Shown here piece after piece: positions 37,055-44,971 of a DNA stretch of 64,000 nt. Numbering within the stretch: the stretch's first letter is position 1; each line of letters starts with the position of its first letter. Made by a program: the position numbers and the translations under genes. Below the pieces are notes generated by a model. The model saw only the letters and a list, made by a program, of their open reading frames with translations, was not told the origin of the DNA and did not search any database. This DNA comes from Haloactinopolyspora alba (GTDB taxonomy: Bacteria; Actinomycetota; Actinomycetes; Jiangellales; Jiangellaceae), in NCBI RefSeq assembly GCF_003014555.1, contig NZ_PYGE01000022.1, forward strand, positions 1-64,000, given 5' to 3'.

Positions 37055-38506
37055 ATGTTCGTCTCCGGGACACGGGGGTGGTGGGTGGGCCTCGCTCGTC
37101 GGCGTTTCGTGCCGACCGTCGCCGTCATGATGGCAGCGGCCACCTTCGCGAGCTGCACGGGGGCGACCGGCACCGACCCGGGCGCGACCGGGTCGGCAGG
37201 CGCGTCGACGTCCCCGCCGGCGGCCACCGCGACCGGGTCCGTCCAGCCACCGGTGAGCCTGCCCCACTCGGCGGTCGGCCGGCAGGCCCGGTGGGTGCTC
37301 GACCAGCTCGCCCTCGAAACCGGGCCCACGGCCGCGGAGGCGCGCCGGCGCTTCGGCACGAGGTTCCTCGACGAGGTGCCTCCGGCGGAGGTGAACACCG
37401 TGTTCGACGAGCTGCGCCCGGCCGGCCCGTGGTCGCCCGTCGACGTCGACGCCGTCGGTGGCGACGCCGTCGTGCGGTTGCACGACGGCTCCGGCGAGCC
37501 GTGGCGGATGGTCATCTCGCTCGGCGGGGACGGCACGATCGCCACCCTGCTCATCCGTCCCGACTCCGGCGACGACGAGACCGCGAACTCGTGGGCGGAG
37601 GTGCACGAGCAGCTCACCGCGCTCGACGCCGACGTCAACCTGCTGGCGGCCCGGGTCACCGACGACGGGCGGTGCGAGCCGGTCACCGAGATCGAGCCGC
37701 GCGAGCCGCAGCCGATGGCGTCGATCTTCAAGCTGTACGTCCTCGACGCGGTCGCCGCGGCGGTCGAGAACGGCGGCATCGGCTGGAGTGATCAGCTGGC
37801 CGTCACCGACGAGGTGCGCAGCCTGCCGTCGGGCCGGTTGCAGGACAGGCCGGACGGGGCGCAGGTCTCGGTGTCGAAGGCCGCGGCCGGCATGATCGCC
37901 ATCAGCGACAACACGGCGGCCGACATGCTGGCCGACCTGGTGGGCCGCGACGCCGTCGAGGCGGCCATGGCCGACCTCGGCCACGCCGACCCGGCGCTGA
38001 ACCAGCCGTTCCTGACCACCCGCGAACTGTTCGCCGTCGGCTGGGGCCCGGGCGAGCGCCGGTCGCGCTGGAGCGAGGCGGACGAGGCCGAACGGCGCCG
38101 GCTGCTCGCCTCGCTGACGTCCGGCGCGCTGGACGTCGCCGCCGGAGACGTGGACGACCCCGCGTGGCCGTCCGGCGTCAGCTGGCTGGGCTCCGCGCAC
38201 GACATCTGTGCCGCCCTGGTCGGCCTGCACGAGCGGGACCGCTCCGACCCGGACACCCGGATGCTGCGCACCATCCTGGGCCACAACCGCGGGGTCACCA
38301 TCGACGAGAACCGCTGGCCGTACGTCGCCTACAAGGGCGGGAGCGCGCCGGGCGTGGTCACGGGCAGCTGGTACGGCGAACGCTCCGACGGCGAACGGTA
38401 CGTCTACGTGATGCAGGCGGCCTCCACGGACGCCGCCGCGTTGCAGGACCACTCGGCGTTCTTCTCGCTCGCCGAGGACGCCTTCACCCTGCTGGCCCGG
38501 GAATGA
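37055..38506 (+). CDS. Beta-lactamase-like serine hydrolase lipoprotein
   Basis: A 483-residue predicted lipoprotein: FVPTVAVMMAAATFASC-T gives a lipobox-like site. After a Thr/Pro/Gly linker and an N-terminal domain of about 130 residues (VISLGGDGTIATLLI), the C-terminal half is a class A beta-lactamase fold with SxxK at S223-I-F-K226, SDN in AISDNTAADML, and KGG in AYKGGSAPGV in place of KTG. No omega-loop ExxLN is obvious, so antibiotic hydrolysis is doubtful; a penicillin-sensing or cell-wall esterase role is possible. The start is uncertain (ATG 37055 chosen, GTG 37016 possible). The stop codon lies in repeat copy 3. Confidence 0.75.
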   Translation: MFVSGTRGWWVGLARRRFVPTVAVMMAAATFASCTGATGTDPGATGSAGASTSPPAATATGSVQPPVSLPHSAVGRQARWVLDQLALETGPTAAEARRRFGTRFLDEVPPAEVNTVFDELRPAGPWSPVDVDAVGGDAVVRLHDGSGEPWRMVISLGGDGTIATLLIRPDSGDDETANSWAEVHEQLTALDADVNLLAARVTDDGRCEPVTEIEPREPQPMASIFKLYVLDAVAAAVENGGIGWSDQLAVTDEVRSLPSGRLQDRPDGAQVSVSKAAAGMIAISDNTAADMLADLVGRDAVEAAMADLGHADPALNQPFLTTRELFAVGWGPGERRSRWSEADEAERRRLLASLTSGALDVAAGDVDDPAWPSGVSWLGSAHDICAALVGLHERDRSDPDTRMLRTILGHNRGVTIDENRWPYVAYKGGSAPGVVTGSWYGERSDGERYVYVMQAASTDAAALQDHSAFFSLAEDAFTLLARE

Positions 38507-38580
38507 CCACGTTCACCATGGAATTCATGCGTCACCACTCCTACGGCCCCTGGTGACGCACCGATTCGCCTCGTGACGCG
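38502..38580 (+). repeat. Palindromic repeat family A, copy 3
   Basis: AATGACCACGTTCACCATGG at the stop codon of the lipoprotein gene (the TGA is part of the repeat), then GCGTCACCA and TGGTGACGC. Its first 25 bases equal the reversed copy 2. The right end is fused to the long hairpin at 38540-38627. Confidence 0.72.
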
Positions 38581-38627
38581 CAGCCGCGGCCCGAGGCGAA
38601 TCGCTCGTGCTCACCAGGGGCCGTAGG
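38540..38627. terminator. Long three-part hairpin between convergent genes
   Basis: Three stacked stems: CCTACGGCCCCTGGTGA with its exact complement (38611-38627), GCAC with GTGC, and CGATTCGCCTCG with CGAGGCGAATCG (38592-38603), broken only by one- and three-base bulges, for 33 base pairs in 88 bases. The outer arm overlaps the last codons of the DUF2516 gene. Confidence 0.8.
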
Positions 38628-38937
38628 GGCCGTCTCGTGTGCTGGACCCACGGCTCCCGCCGCCCACCGCGCGCACCGCGGGCCTGACGTCGACCAGGTA
38701 GACGGCCGCGCCCACCACACCGAGCAGGTTCACGAGGAACAACGGCGCCGGGAACACGGCGATCTCGACGAGCACGGCGACACCGAGGATGCCCATCCAG
38801 ATGGGCTTGGTCAGCTTGCCGGCAGCGGGAAAGGCCTGCGTCGGCACCCGGATCGCGTCGATGAACGCGTACCCCTTCAGCGCCAACGCGGCCACGCCCA
38901 ACAGGATCAGCAGCCAGGATTGGAAGTCGCCGAACAT
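38611..38937 (-). CDS. DUF2516 family membrane protein
   Basis: A 108-residue protein with three hydrophobic segments (SWLLILLGVAALALKGYAFI, WMGILGVAVLVEIAVF, LFLVNLLGVVGAAVYLVDV) and a polar tail ending GPYGPW. It corresponds to M. tuberculosis Rv0476, which follows hbhA there as here. Function unknown. I preferred the ATG at 38937, which begins MFGDFQ like relatives; GTG 38952 adds five residues. The tail codons form one arm of the long terminator hairpin, so the end of the protein is constrained by the RNA structure. Confidence 0.8.
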   Translation of the reverse strand: MFGDFQSWLLILLGVAALALKGYAFIDAIRVPTQAFPAAGKLTKPIWMGILGVAVLVEIAVFPAPLFLVNLLGVVGAAVYLVDVRPAVRAVGGGSRGSSTRDGPYGPW

Positions 38938-38996
38938 GTTCACCCACACCACTGTACGTGACGACCCGCTCGGCGTTGATCGTCAGCGGGTACCGC

Positions 38997-39455
38997 TCAG
39001 CGCTTCGCCGCGAGGTCGTCGGCGGCCTTCTCGGTGACGGCGGCGACTCCCTCCGCCGCGTCGGCGACCCGGCCGCGCACCGTGGACACCGCCTCGCCGA
39101 CCACCGGGGCGGCCTCGCCGCGCAGCCGCCCGACGACGCCCTCGCCCCGGTCGGCGAAGCCGCGGTAGGCCCGCACGGCCTGCCCGGTCGCCGTCCCGGC
39201 GCGCTCGCGCACGCGCTGCGGCAGGTCGGCGGCGCGGCTCTGGACCTGCAACACCGTGTCGGGGAATCCGTGCCGGAACGCCTGGACGTCGGCGGGCAGC
39301 GCGCTGAGCCGTTGCCGCAGCTGAACGCGCAGCTGCGGGTCGTTGACGGCCTCGCCCAGCCGGGCGGGCAGCTCACGCAGCGAGGTCACGGCAGCGTCGG
39401 CCGCGCCGGCGGCGGCGTAGAACGGTGTCCGGTCGATGGTGGGCAGGTCGGTCAT
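38997..39455 (-). CDS. HbhA-like coiled-coil protein lacking the Lys-rich tail
   Basis: A 152-residue helical protein resembling the N-terminal coiled-coil part of mycobacterial heparin-binding haemagglutinin: TPFYAAAGAADAAVTSLREL at the start, then PADVQAFR and VRERAGTATGQAVRAYRGF. The C-terminus stops at DDLAAKR, without the long lysine/alanine/proline repeats that bind heparin in M. tuberculosis HbhA. Adhesion is therefore unlikely; a membrane- or lipid-associated role, as proposed for intracellular lipid inclusions in relatives, is possible. The ATG at 39455 has AAAGG eight bases upstream; GTG 39464 is possible and would overlap the XRE gene. Confidence 0.75.
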   Translation of the reverse strand: MTDLPTIDRTPFYAAAGAADAAVTSLRELPARLGEAVNDPQLRVQLRQRLSALPADVQAFRHGFPDTVLQVQSRAADLPQRVRERAGTATGQAVRAYRGFADRGEGVVGRLRGEAAPVVGEAVSTVRGRVADAAEGVAAVTEKAADDLAAKR

Positions 39456-39460
39456 GGTGG

Positions 39461-39814
39461 TCACCTTTCCTGGGCACCGTCGCCGCGGTTGGCGGCGACG
39501 AACGATGCGTAGACGTCCAGCAGTGCCCGCTTCTGCTGCTCGTCGAGGGCGGGGTCGGCGAGGACGGCGTCCGCGACGTCACGGCCCGGGCCCGGCTCGT
39601 CGAGCAGTCCGGCCCGGACGTACAGGGCTTCGGACGAGATCCGCAGCGCCTTGGCGATCTGCTGCAGGACGTCGGCCGACGGCTTGCGCAGCCCGCGCTC
39701 GATCTGGCTGAGGTACGGGTTGCTGACCCCGGTCAGCTCGGCGAGCTGGCGCAACGACAGCTTCGCCCCCCGCCGCTGCTCGCGCAGAAACTCGCCGACG
39801 TCGACCTTGGTCAC
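39461..39814 (-). CDS. XRE-family transcriptional regulator (Rv0474-like)
   Basis: A 117-residue Cro/cI-type regulator: FLREQRRGAKLSLRQLAEL, then the recognition helix VSNPYLSQIERGLRKPS and IAKALRISSEALYVRAG. The C-terminal 50 residues are helical and may dimerise. Gene and order match M. tuberculosis Rv0474 before hbhA. The GTG at 39814 follows no strong ribosome binding site; two 10-base direct repeats (39836-39855) lie just upstream and are a likely self-operator. The hbhA-like and DUF2516 genes follow in the same direction. Confidence 0.85.
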   Translation of the reverse strand: MTKVDVGEFLREQRRGAKLSLRQLAELTGVSNPYLSQIERGLRKPSADVLQQIAKALRISSEALYVRAGLLDEPGPGRDVADAVLADPALDEQQKRALLDVYASFVAANRGDGAQER

Positions 39815-39835
39815 GGCCGACAGCTTAGCTAACTA

Positions 39836-39855
39836 TTGCAAGCACTAGCAAGCAC
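39836..39855. promoter_or_regulatory. Tandem 10-base repeats upstream of the XRE gene
   Basis: TTGCAAGCAC and TAGCAAGCAC are adjacent, one mismatch apart and one helical turn in period, 22 bases before the XRE start codon. This is a plausible autoregulatory site. Confidence 0.5.
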
Positions 39856-39862
39856 CCACCGG

Positions 39863-41206
39863 TCAGTCCGGCCCAGGAACGACCGGCAGCTCACCGTCCA
39901 GCGCCGTCAGCGTCAGCAGCACGAGCGACGACGTCCAGGCCAGCGGGGCCACGGACGCGGGGTCGGCCCTCGCGTCGACCTTCTCCGGAAGCGAGCCCTG
40001 CGGGGTGCGGTGTTCGTCGAGGAAGGTCAGCAGCCGTTCGGCGCCCTCGCGGTCACCCTGCCCGGCGAGCGCCAGCGCGAACATCGCCGTCTCGGGCGTC
40101 CACGCGACGCCGACGTCCTTGGTCCAGACCTCGCCGGGACGGTGCCCGCCGTTCGGCACCCGCAGCGACCGCTCGGCGTCCTCCACGGCCGCACTCACCG
40201 GATCGGAGACCGGCGCGAACGGCGGCGCCAGGAACGTCACCGCGGCGTCGTCACCACCGTCGGGCAGTGTCCGCGGGTAACCATGCGCGCCGAACGTCTC
40301 GTCGACGGCCTCGTCGAGCCTGTCGGACGCCGACCGCCACCGCGCCGGGTCGACGTCCAGCACGCCGGCGAGGTCCACCGCCGCACGCAACCCCACCGAC
40401 AGCGGGGCCGCGATTCCGAGGGTGACCTTCTCCTCGGACTTCTCCCAGTAGTCCGACGACGCCTCCGGCAGCCCGTCGTCGCCGAGCGACTCGACGATCG
40501 CGTCCGCCGACGCGACAGCGGCCGGGCGCATCGCCGACACGACGTCGTCCACCAGCTCGTCGTCCGGAGCGGTGTGCACGAACGTCCACAGCGCCCACAG
40601 CACCCAGCCGGAACCGTCCAGCTGCTGCGGCCGGTCGTCCGGTGGGCCGGACCCGTCGGTGCGGTAGCGCGCCTCCCAGCGCCCGTCGGCGGGAGCCACC
40701 CGGGACAGGAAGCCGAACACGTCGGCGGCCTCAGCGTGATGACCCGTGACCGAGTACGCGGCGATCGCGAACGACGCGTCCCGCGGCCAGACGTGCCGCC
40801 ACGCCGTCACCGGCGCCGCCATCAGGGCACCCGTGTCGGAGGTGAGCACCCGGAGGTCGAGCAGCGCACGTTCGGCCATCCCGCGGAACTCGCCCGCGCC
40901 CGGGACGGACCCGGAGCGCAGCCAGGAGCGGTCGGAGCGGATGCGCTCCGCCACCGACGGGTCCGAGCGGTCCGCCGAGTCCAGCACGCTGGTGCCGTCG
41001 ACGAACCGGTCCGGGGCCGTCGGTGGCACGGTCTTCACCGCGCCCGACGGCCCGGTGGTGACGCCGCCGGCGCGCAACTCGAGGATGGTCCCTCTGGTCG
41101 GGGCCATGCCGAGCACGGCGATGACGACCACCACCGCCAGCAGCCCGACACGCCAGCCAGAGCGGCGAAGCGCACGCACGGCCCCCAGCGTACGTCCCGC
41201 CGTCAC
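39863..41206 (-). CDS. Membrane-anchored GH15-like glycoside hydrolase
   Basis: A 447-residue protein with an N-terminal membrane anchor (GLLAVVVVIAVLGMA) and an (alpha/alpha)6-barrel resembling glucoamylase/dextranase family GH15: AWRHVWPRDASFAIAAYSVTGH carries the family W-PRD motif, QQLDGSGWVLWALW the next barrel helix pair, YWEKSEEKVTLG the catalytic acid region, and WTPETAMFALAL near the end. The likely substrate is an alpha-glucan outside the cell, but none is proven. The GTG at 41206 is used; a GTG at 41179 would trim nine residues and still leave the anchor. It diverges from the permease gene. Confidence 0.72.
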   Translation of the reverse strand: MTAGRTLGAVRALRRSGWRVGLLAVVVVIAVLGMAPTRGTILELRAGGVTTGPSGAVKTVPPTAPDRFVDGTSVLDSADRSDPSVAERIRSDRSWLRSGSVPGAGEFRGMAERALLDLRVLTSDTGALMAAPVTAWRHVWPRDASFAIAAYSVTGHHAEAADVFGFLSRVAPADGRWEARYRTDGSGPPDDRPQQLDGSGWVLWALWTFVHTAPDDELVDDVVSAMRPAAVASADAIVESLGDDGLPEASSDYWEKSEEKVTLGIAAPLSVGLRAAVDLAGVLDVDPARWRSASDRLDEAVDETFGAHGYPRTLPDGGDDAAVTFLAPPFAPVSDPVSAAVEDAERSLRVPNGGHRPGEVWTKDVGVAWTPETAMFALALAGQGDREGAERLLTFLDEHRTPQGSLPEKVDARADPASVAPLAWTSSLVLLTLTALDGELPVVPGPD

Positions 41207-41301
41207 CGGCCGTTCACCCAGCGAGCACCACCGGCCACGCGACGGGTGCTATCTCTGGTGCACTGGTGACCAGCCCGTCGACTCGATGAGGACGGCCTAC
41301 G

Positions 41302-42549
41302 TTGAACACATCGGACTCCCGGCTGTCGCGACGGCTGGGCACCACCGACGCCGTCGCCGTCGGGCTCGCGGCCATGATCGGGACCGGCGTGTTCGTCGCC
41401 TGGCGCCCGGCAGCGGACCTGGCCGGGCCGTGGCTGCTCGCCGGGCTGGCGATCGCCGCGTTCGTGGCGTACTGCAACGCCACGTCCACGGCGCAGCTCG
41501 CGGCCGTACACCCGCGCTCGGGTGGCGCCTACCACTACGGCCGCGAGCGTCTCGGCCGGCACTGGGGCGCCGTCGCCGGGTACGCGTTCGTCCTCGGCAA
41601 GACCGCGTCGTGCGCCACCGCGGCGCTGGCGGTGGGCGGCTACCTCTGGCCCGCGCACGACGTGCCCGTCGCGCTCGCCGCCGTCGTCGCGGTCACGGCG
41701 GTCGACCTGGCCGGTGTGCGCACGACGGCGACGGTGTCGAAGGTTCTGGTGGCGTTCGTGGTCGCGGTTCTGGTGACTGTCGCCGTCGCGGCGCCGCTGA
41801 ACCGACCGGACGGCGTCGACCTCACGGCGGCTGCGGACGGGGTCGGTCCGTGGGCGGTTCTCGGCTCGGCAGCGGTGATGTTCTACGCGTTCGCCGGCTA
41901 CGCCCGGATCACCACACTCGGCGAGGAGGTGCGCGACCCGCGGTCGATACCGCGCGCGGTGACCGTCTCGCTGCTGCTCGTCCTCGTGCTCTACGCGGCT
42001 GTCGGGCTCGCGGTGCTGCTCACCCTGGGCCCGTCCGGCGCCGCGGCGGCGCAGCGGCCGCTGCATGCCGTCGTCGACGTCGCCGGAGTCGACCGGCTGG
42101 CGCCGTTCGTCGTCGCCGCGGCCGTCGTCGCCGCACTCGGCGCTGCGCTGTCCCTGCTGGCCGGGATCGGCCGGACGTCGTTCGCGATGGCCGCCGAGGG
42201 CGACCTGCCGCGCGCGCTGGCCGCGGTCCATCCACGCAGGCGGATTCCGCACCGGGCCGAGCTGGCGGCGTCCGGGCTGACGATTTTGGCGGTGCTGCTC
42301 GGTGACCTCGCGGAGACGCTCACAGCCAGCGCGTTCGGCGTGCTGGTGTATTTCGCGGTCGCGAACGCCGCCGCGTGGCGCCTGGCCGCGCGCGAACGCA
42401 GCCACCCCCGGGTGCTGGCCGCGCTGGGCCTGGTCTCGTGTGTGCTGCTCGCGGTCGCGCTGCCGTGGCGCACCGTGGCGACCGGCGCGGCCGTGCTTGC
42501 CGGCGTCATGCTGGTCCGCGCCGCCGCCGCACGCATCCACGCCCGCTGA
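41302..42549 (+). CDS. APC-superfamily amino acid permease
   Basis: A 415-residue transporter with about twelve membrane segments. The family opening GLAAMIGTGVFVAW and the conserved YAFAGYARITTLGEEVRDPRSIPRAV (shown in parts; residues about 193-218) identify it. The TTG start at 41302 has GAGGACGG upstream. Substrate specificity is not readable; since asparaginase lies convergently just 14 bases away, an amino acid or amide is plausible. Confidence 0.85.
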   Translation: MNTSDSRLSRRLGTTDAVAVGLAAMIGTGVFVAWRPAADLAGPWLLAGLAIAAFVAYCNATSTAQLAAVHPRSGGAYHYGRERLGRHWGAVAGYAFVLGKTASCATAALAVGGYLWPAHDVPVALAAVVAVTAVDLAGVRTTATVSKVLVAFVVAVLVTVAVAAPLNRPDGVDLTAAADGVGPWAVLGSAAVMFYAFAGYARITTLGEEVRDPRSIPRAVTVSLLLVLVLYAAVGLAVLLTLGPSGAAAAQRPLHAVVDVAGVDRLAPFVVAAAVVAALGAALSLLAGIGRTSFAMAAEGDLPRALAAVHPRRRIPHRAELAASGLTILAVLLGDLAETLTASAFGVLVYFAVANAAAWRLAARERSHPRVLAALGLVSCVLLAVALPWRTVATGAAVLAGVMLVRAAAARIHAR

Positions 42550-42563
42550 GTGCGCGACCTCCG

Positions 42564-43523
42564 TCACGACCACGCGGCCGACGCACGCACCGCGCCGACG
42601 GGCTCACCACCGCCCGGTACGGGCACGCTCCGCAGACCGTCCAGGGCCGACACGTCCACGCCGAGCCGTTCCAGCGCGGCCGCCAGCACCACCGTGCGTG
42701 CCCGCGCCCCGCCGTCGTCGATCTTGACGGCGACGGCGCGGCCGTCGGCCAGCCCGGCCGCCAGGACCCCCTCCGCACCGGACTTGACGACCAGACCGGT
42801 GACGCCGCGGATCAGCGGCACCTCGTCCCGGGTCGTGCCGCTCACGAACTCCGGGTGCGCACGGACGGCCTCGGCCACGCGGCACTCGGCGCTGCCGGGT
42901 TCCGCCGACGCGATCGCCCCGAACGTCCGCGCCAGCCCGTCGAGGGTCATCGCGAACACCGGGGCTCCGCACCCGTCCACTCCGGTGTGCGCCACCGGTT
43001 CGCCGGCCAGCTCACCCACCGTTTCCCGGACGAGCCGCTGCAACGGGTGGGCCGGGTCGCGGTAGTCGTCGGTCGGCCAACCGTTCACCACACAGGTCAG
43101 CAGCATCGCCGCGTGCTTACCCGAGCAGTCGGCCGCCAGCGCCGAGCTACCCCGGCCCGCGCGGACGTCGGCATCGGCCGCATCCGGGTCGATGGGCCGG
43201 CGGGGCGTGTTGCGCAGCGCGGATTCGTCCAGGCCCGCCTCGGCGAGGATCGCGCGGACGCCGTCTCGGTGGAAGTCCTCCCCGGAATGGCTCGCCGCCG
43301 CCAGCGCCAGCAGTTCGCCGTCCAGGGGCAGCCCGGCACGCACCATCGCCACCGCCTGCGCAGGCTTGTTGGCCGACCGCGGATACATCGGTCGCGCCAC
43401 CGCTCCGACGCGCAGCGCCAGCGTGCCGTCGGCGCCGATGCCCGCCACCGAGCCGTGGTGGCGCGACTCCACCAGCCCGGACCTGTCCACCTCGGCCACC
43501 ACGACGGCGTCGTCCGTGTCCAT
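42564..43523 (-). CDS. L-asparaginase II-type amidohydrolase
   Basis: A 319-residue enzyme of the Rhizobium etli-type (AnsA) asparaginase family, unrelated to E. coli AnsA/AnsB. Conserved parts are [16 protein letters not shown] (catalytic Ser/Lys region), [27 protein letters not shown] (Cys/Lys of the metal-assisted site) and [12 protein letters not shown]. It should release ammonia from asparagine in the cytoplasm. The ATG at 43523 has GGAGG five bases upstream; the longer frame has no ribosome binding site. Family B repeat copy 2 lies between this gene and divergent dtd. Confidence 0.88.
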   Translation of the reverse strand: MDTDDAVVVAEVDRSGLVESRHHGSVAGIGADGTLALRVGAVARPMYPRSANKPAQAVAMVRAGLPLDGELLALAAASHSGEDFHRDGVRAILAEAGLDESALRNTPRRPIDPDAADADVRAGRGSSALAADCSGKHAAMLLTCVVNGWPTDDYRDPAHPLQRLVRETVGELAGEPVAHTGVDGCGAPVFAMTLDGLARTFGAIASAEPGSAECRVAEAVRAHPEFVSGTTRDEVPLIRGVTGLVVKSGAEGVLAAGLADGRAVAVKIDDGGARARTVVLAAALERLGVDVSALDGLRSVPVPGGGEPVGAVRASAAWS

Positions 43524-43562
43524 GTCACCCTCCTCGGTCGCGGACGATCCTGTCATGCGGCC

Positions 43563-43612
43563 GATGGTGGTGCGTTTACCGGGACCATGGTGCTGGTAAA
43601 CGCACCACCATC
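43563..43612. repeat. Palindromic repeat family B, copy 2
   Basis: GATGGTGGTGCGTTTACC and GGTAAACGCACCACCATC form a perfect 18-base stem with a 14-base loop, 50 bases in all, like the element at 32173. Here it lies in a divergent promoter region, 40 bases before the asparaginase start and 37 before dtd. Confidence 0.8.
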
Positions 43613-43648
43613 GCCGGGCACCTCGGCGAGGTGGCAGGATCTGACGGC

Positions 43649-44086
43649 ATGCGCGCAGTGGTACAGCGGGTCGCGTCGGCATCCGTCCGGGTGGACGGCG
43701 AGGTCATCGGTGAGATCGACCCCGGTGCGGGTGGTCAGGGGCTGCTCGTTCTGCTCGGCGTGGCCCACGACGACGACCCTGGCACGGCGGCGAAGCTGGC
43801 CCGCAAGGTGTGGGGCTTGCGCATCCTGAACGACGAGCAGTCCGCCGCCGACGTCGGCGCACCCGTGCTCGTCGTCAGCCAGTTCACGCTCTACGCCGAC
43901 ACCGCCAAGGGGCGCCGGCCGTCCTGGGGCGCTGCCGCGCCGGGCCCAGTGTCCGAACCGCTGGTCGAGGCGTTCGTGGCCGCGCTGCGCGAGCTCGGCG
44001 CCACCGTCGCGACCGGCGCCTTCGGCGCGGACATGCAGGTGTCACTGGTCAACGACGGACCGGTGACCCTGATACTCGACGCGTAG
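43649..44086 (+). CDS. dtd: D-aminoacyl-tRNA deacylase
   Basis: This removes D-amino acids wrongly loaded on tRNA, protecting translation. The 145-residue protein begins [19 protein letters not shown] and has both active-site motifs: [17 protein letters not shown] and NDGPVTLIL. Length and motifs are canonical. The ATG at 43649 gives the standard N-terminus; six codons further upstream are open but not conserved. The epimerase gene follows 21 bases downstream. Confidence 0.94.
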   Translation: MRAVVQRVASASVRVDGEVIGEIDPGAGGQGLLVLLGVAHDDDPGTAAKLARKVWGLRILNDEQSAADVGAPVLVVSQFTLYADTAKGRRPSWGAAAPGPVSEPLVEAFVAALRELGATVATGAFGADMQVSLVNDGPVTLILDA

Positions 44087-44107
44087 CCGCACCGTGAAGG
44101 AGCAGCC

Positions 44108-44971
44108 ATGATCATCGTCACCGGCGGCAGCGGCACGGCCGGGCGTGCCTGCATCGACGAACTCACCGCGCACGGGTACGACGTCACCTCCGTCGACCTG
44201 GTCCCGCCGGCCGATCCCGAGGTGCCGCACAGCCGCGTCGACCTGACCGATTTCGGCGACACGATCGCCGCGTTCGCGGGCATCGACGACGCCGTGTCGG
44301 ACGTCACCGGCATCGTGCACCTGGCGGCGATCCCGGCCCCCGGGCTGGCGACCAACCACGTCACGTTCCACACGAACATCACCAGCACCTACAACGCCTT
44401 CGAGGCGGCACGGCAGCTCGGCATCAGGAACATCGTCTGGGCCTCCAGCGAGACCGTCCTGGGGCTGCCGTTCGACGTCCCTCCCCCGTACGTTCCCGTC
44501 GACGAGGACTACCCCGGGCGTCCCGAGAGCTCGTACTCCCTGTCCAAGCTGCTCGGCGAGACCATGGCCGAACAGTTCTGCCGCTGGACCCCGCGGACGA
44601 AGATCATCGGCCTGCGCCTGTCGAACGTCATGGTGCCCGACGACTACCAGGTCTTCCCCGGCTTCCAGGACGACCCGTCCGTGCGGAAGTGGAACCTCTG
44701 GGGCTACATCGACGCCCGCGACGCGGCCCAGGCGTTCCGGCTGGCGCTCGAGGCCGACCGGACCGGCGCGGACGTCTTCGTCATCGCCAACGCCGACACG
44801 GTCATGACCGCGTCCAACGATTCGCTGCTCGGCGAGCTGTACCCGGACGTGCCACGCCGGCGCGAGGTCGGCGAGCACGAGACACTGCTCGCCATCGACA
44901 AGGCGCGGCGCGAACTGGGCTACGCGCCGCGGTACAGCTGGCGCGACTCCGCGGCGGCCGGCGGTCGCTAG
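44108..44971 (+). CDS. NAD-dependent epimerase/dehydratase (extended SDR)
   Basis: A 287-residue sugar dehydrogenase/epimerase-type protein: IIVTGGSGTAGRACIDEL (GxxGxxG), LAAIPAP, WASSETVLG, and the catalytic YSLSK. Similar proteins act on uronic acids or sugar lactones, but the substrate is not determined. It has GAAGGAG before the ATG and follows dtd closely. It ends with its stop codon overlapping the stop of the convergent ygfZ-like gene (44968-44971). Confidence 0.82.
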   Translation: MIIVTGGSGTAGRACIDELTAHGYDVTSVDLVPPADPEVPHSRVDLTDFGDTIAAFAGIDDAVSDVTGIVHLAAIPAPGLATNHVTFHTNITSTYNAFEAARQLGIRNIVWASSETVLGLPFDVPPPYVPVDEDYPGRPESSYSLSKLLGETMAEQFCRWTPRTKIIGLRLSNVMVPDDYQVFPGFQDDPSVRKWNLWGYIDARDAAQAFRLALEADRTGADVFVIANADTVMTASNDSLLGELYPDVPRRREVGEHETLLAIDKARRELGYAPRYSWRDSAAAGGR

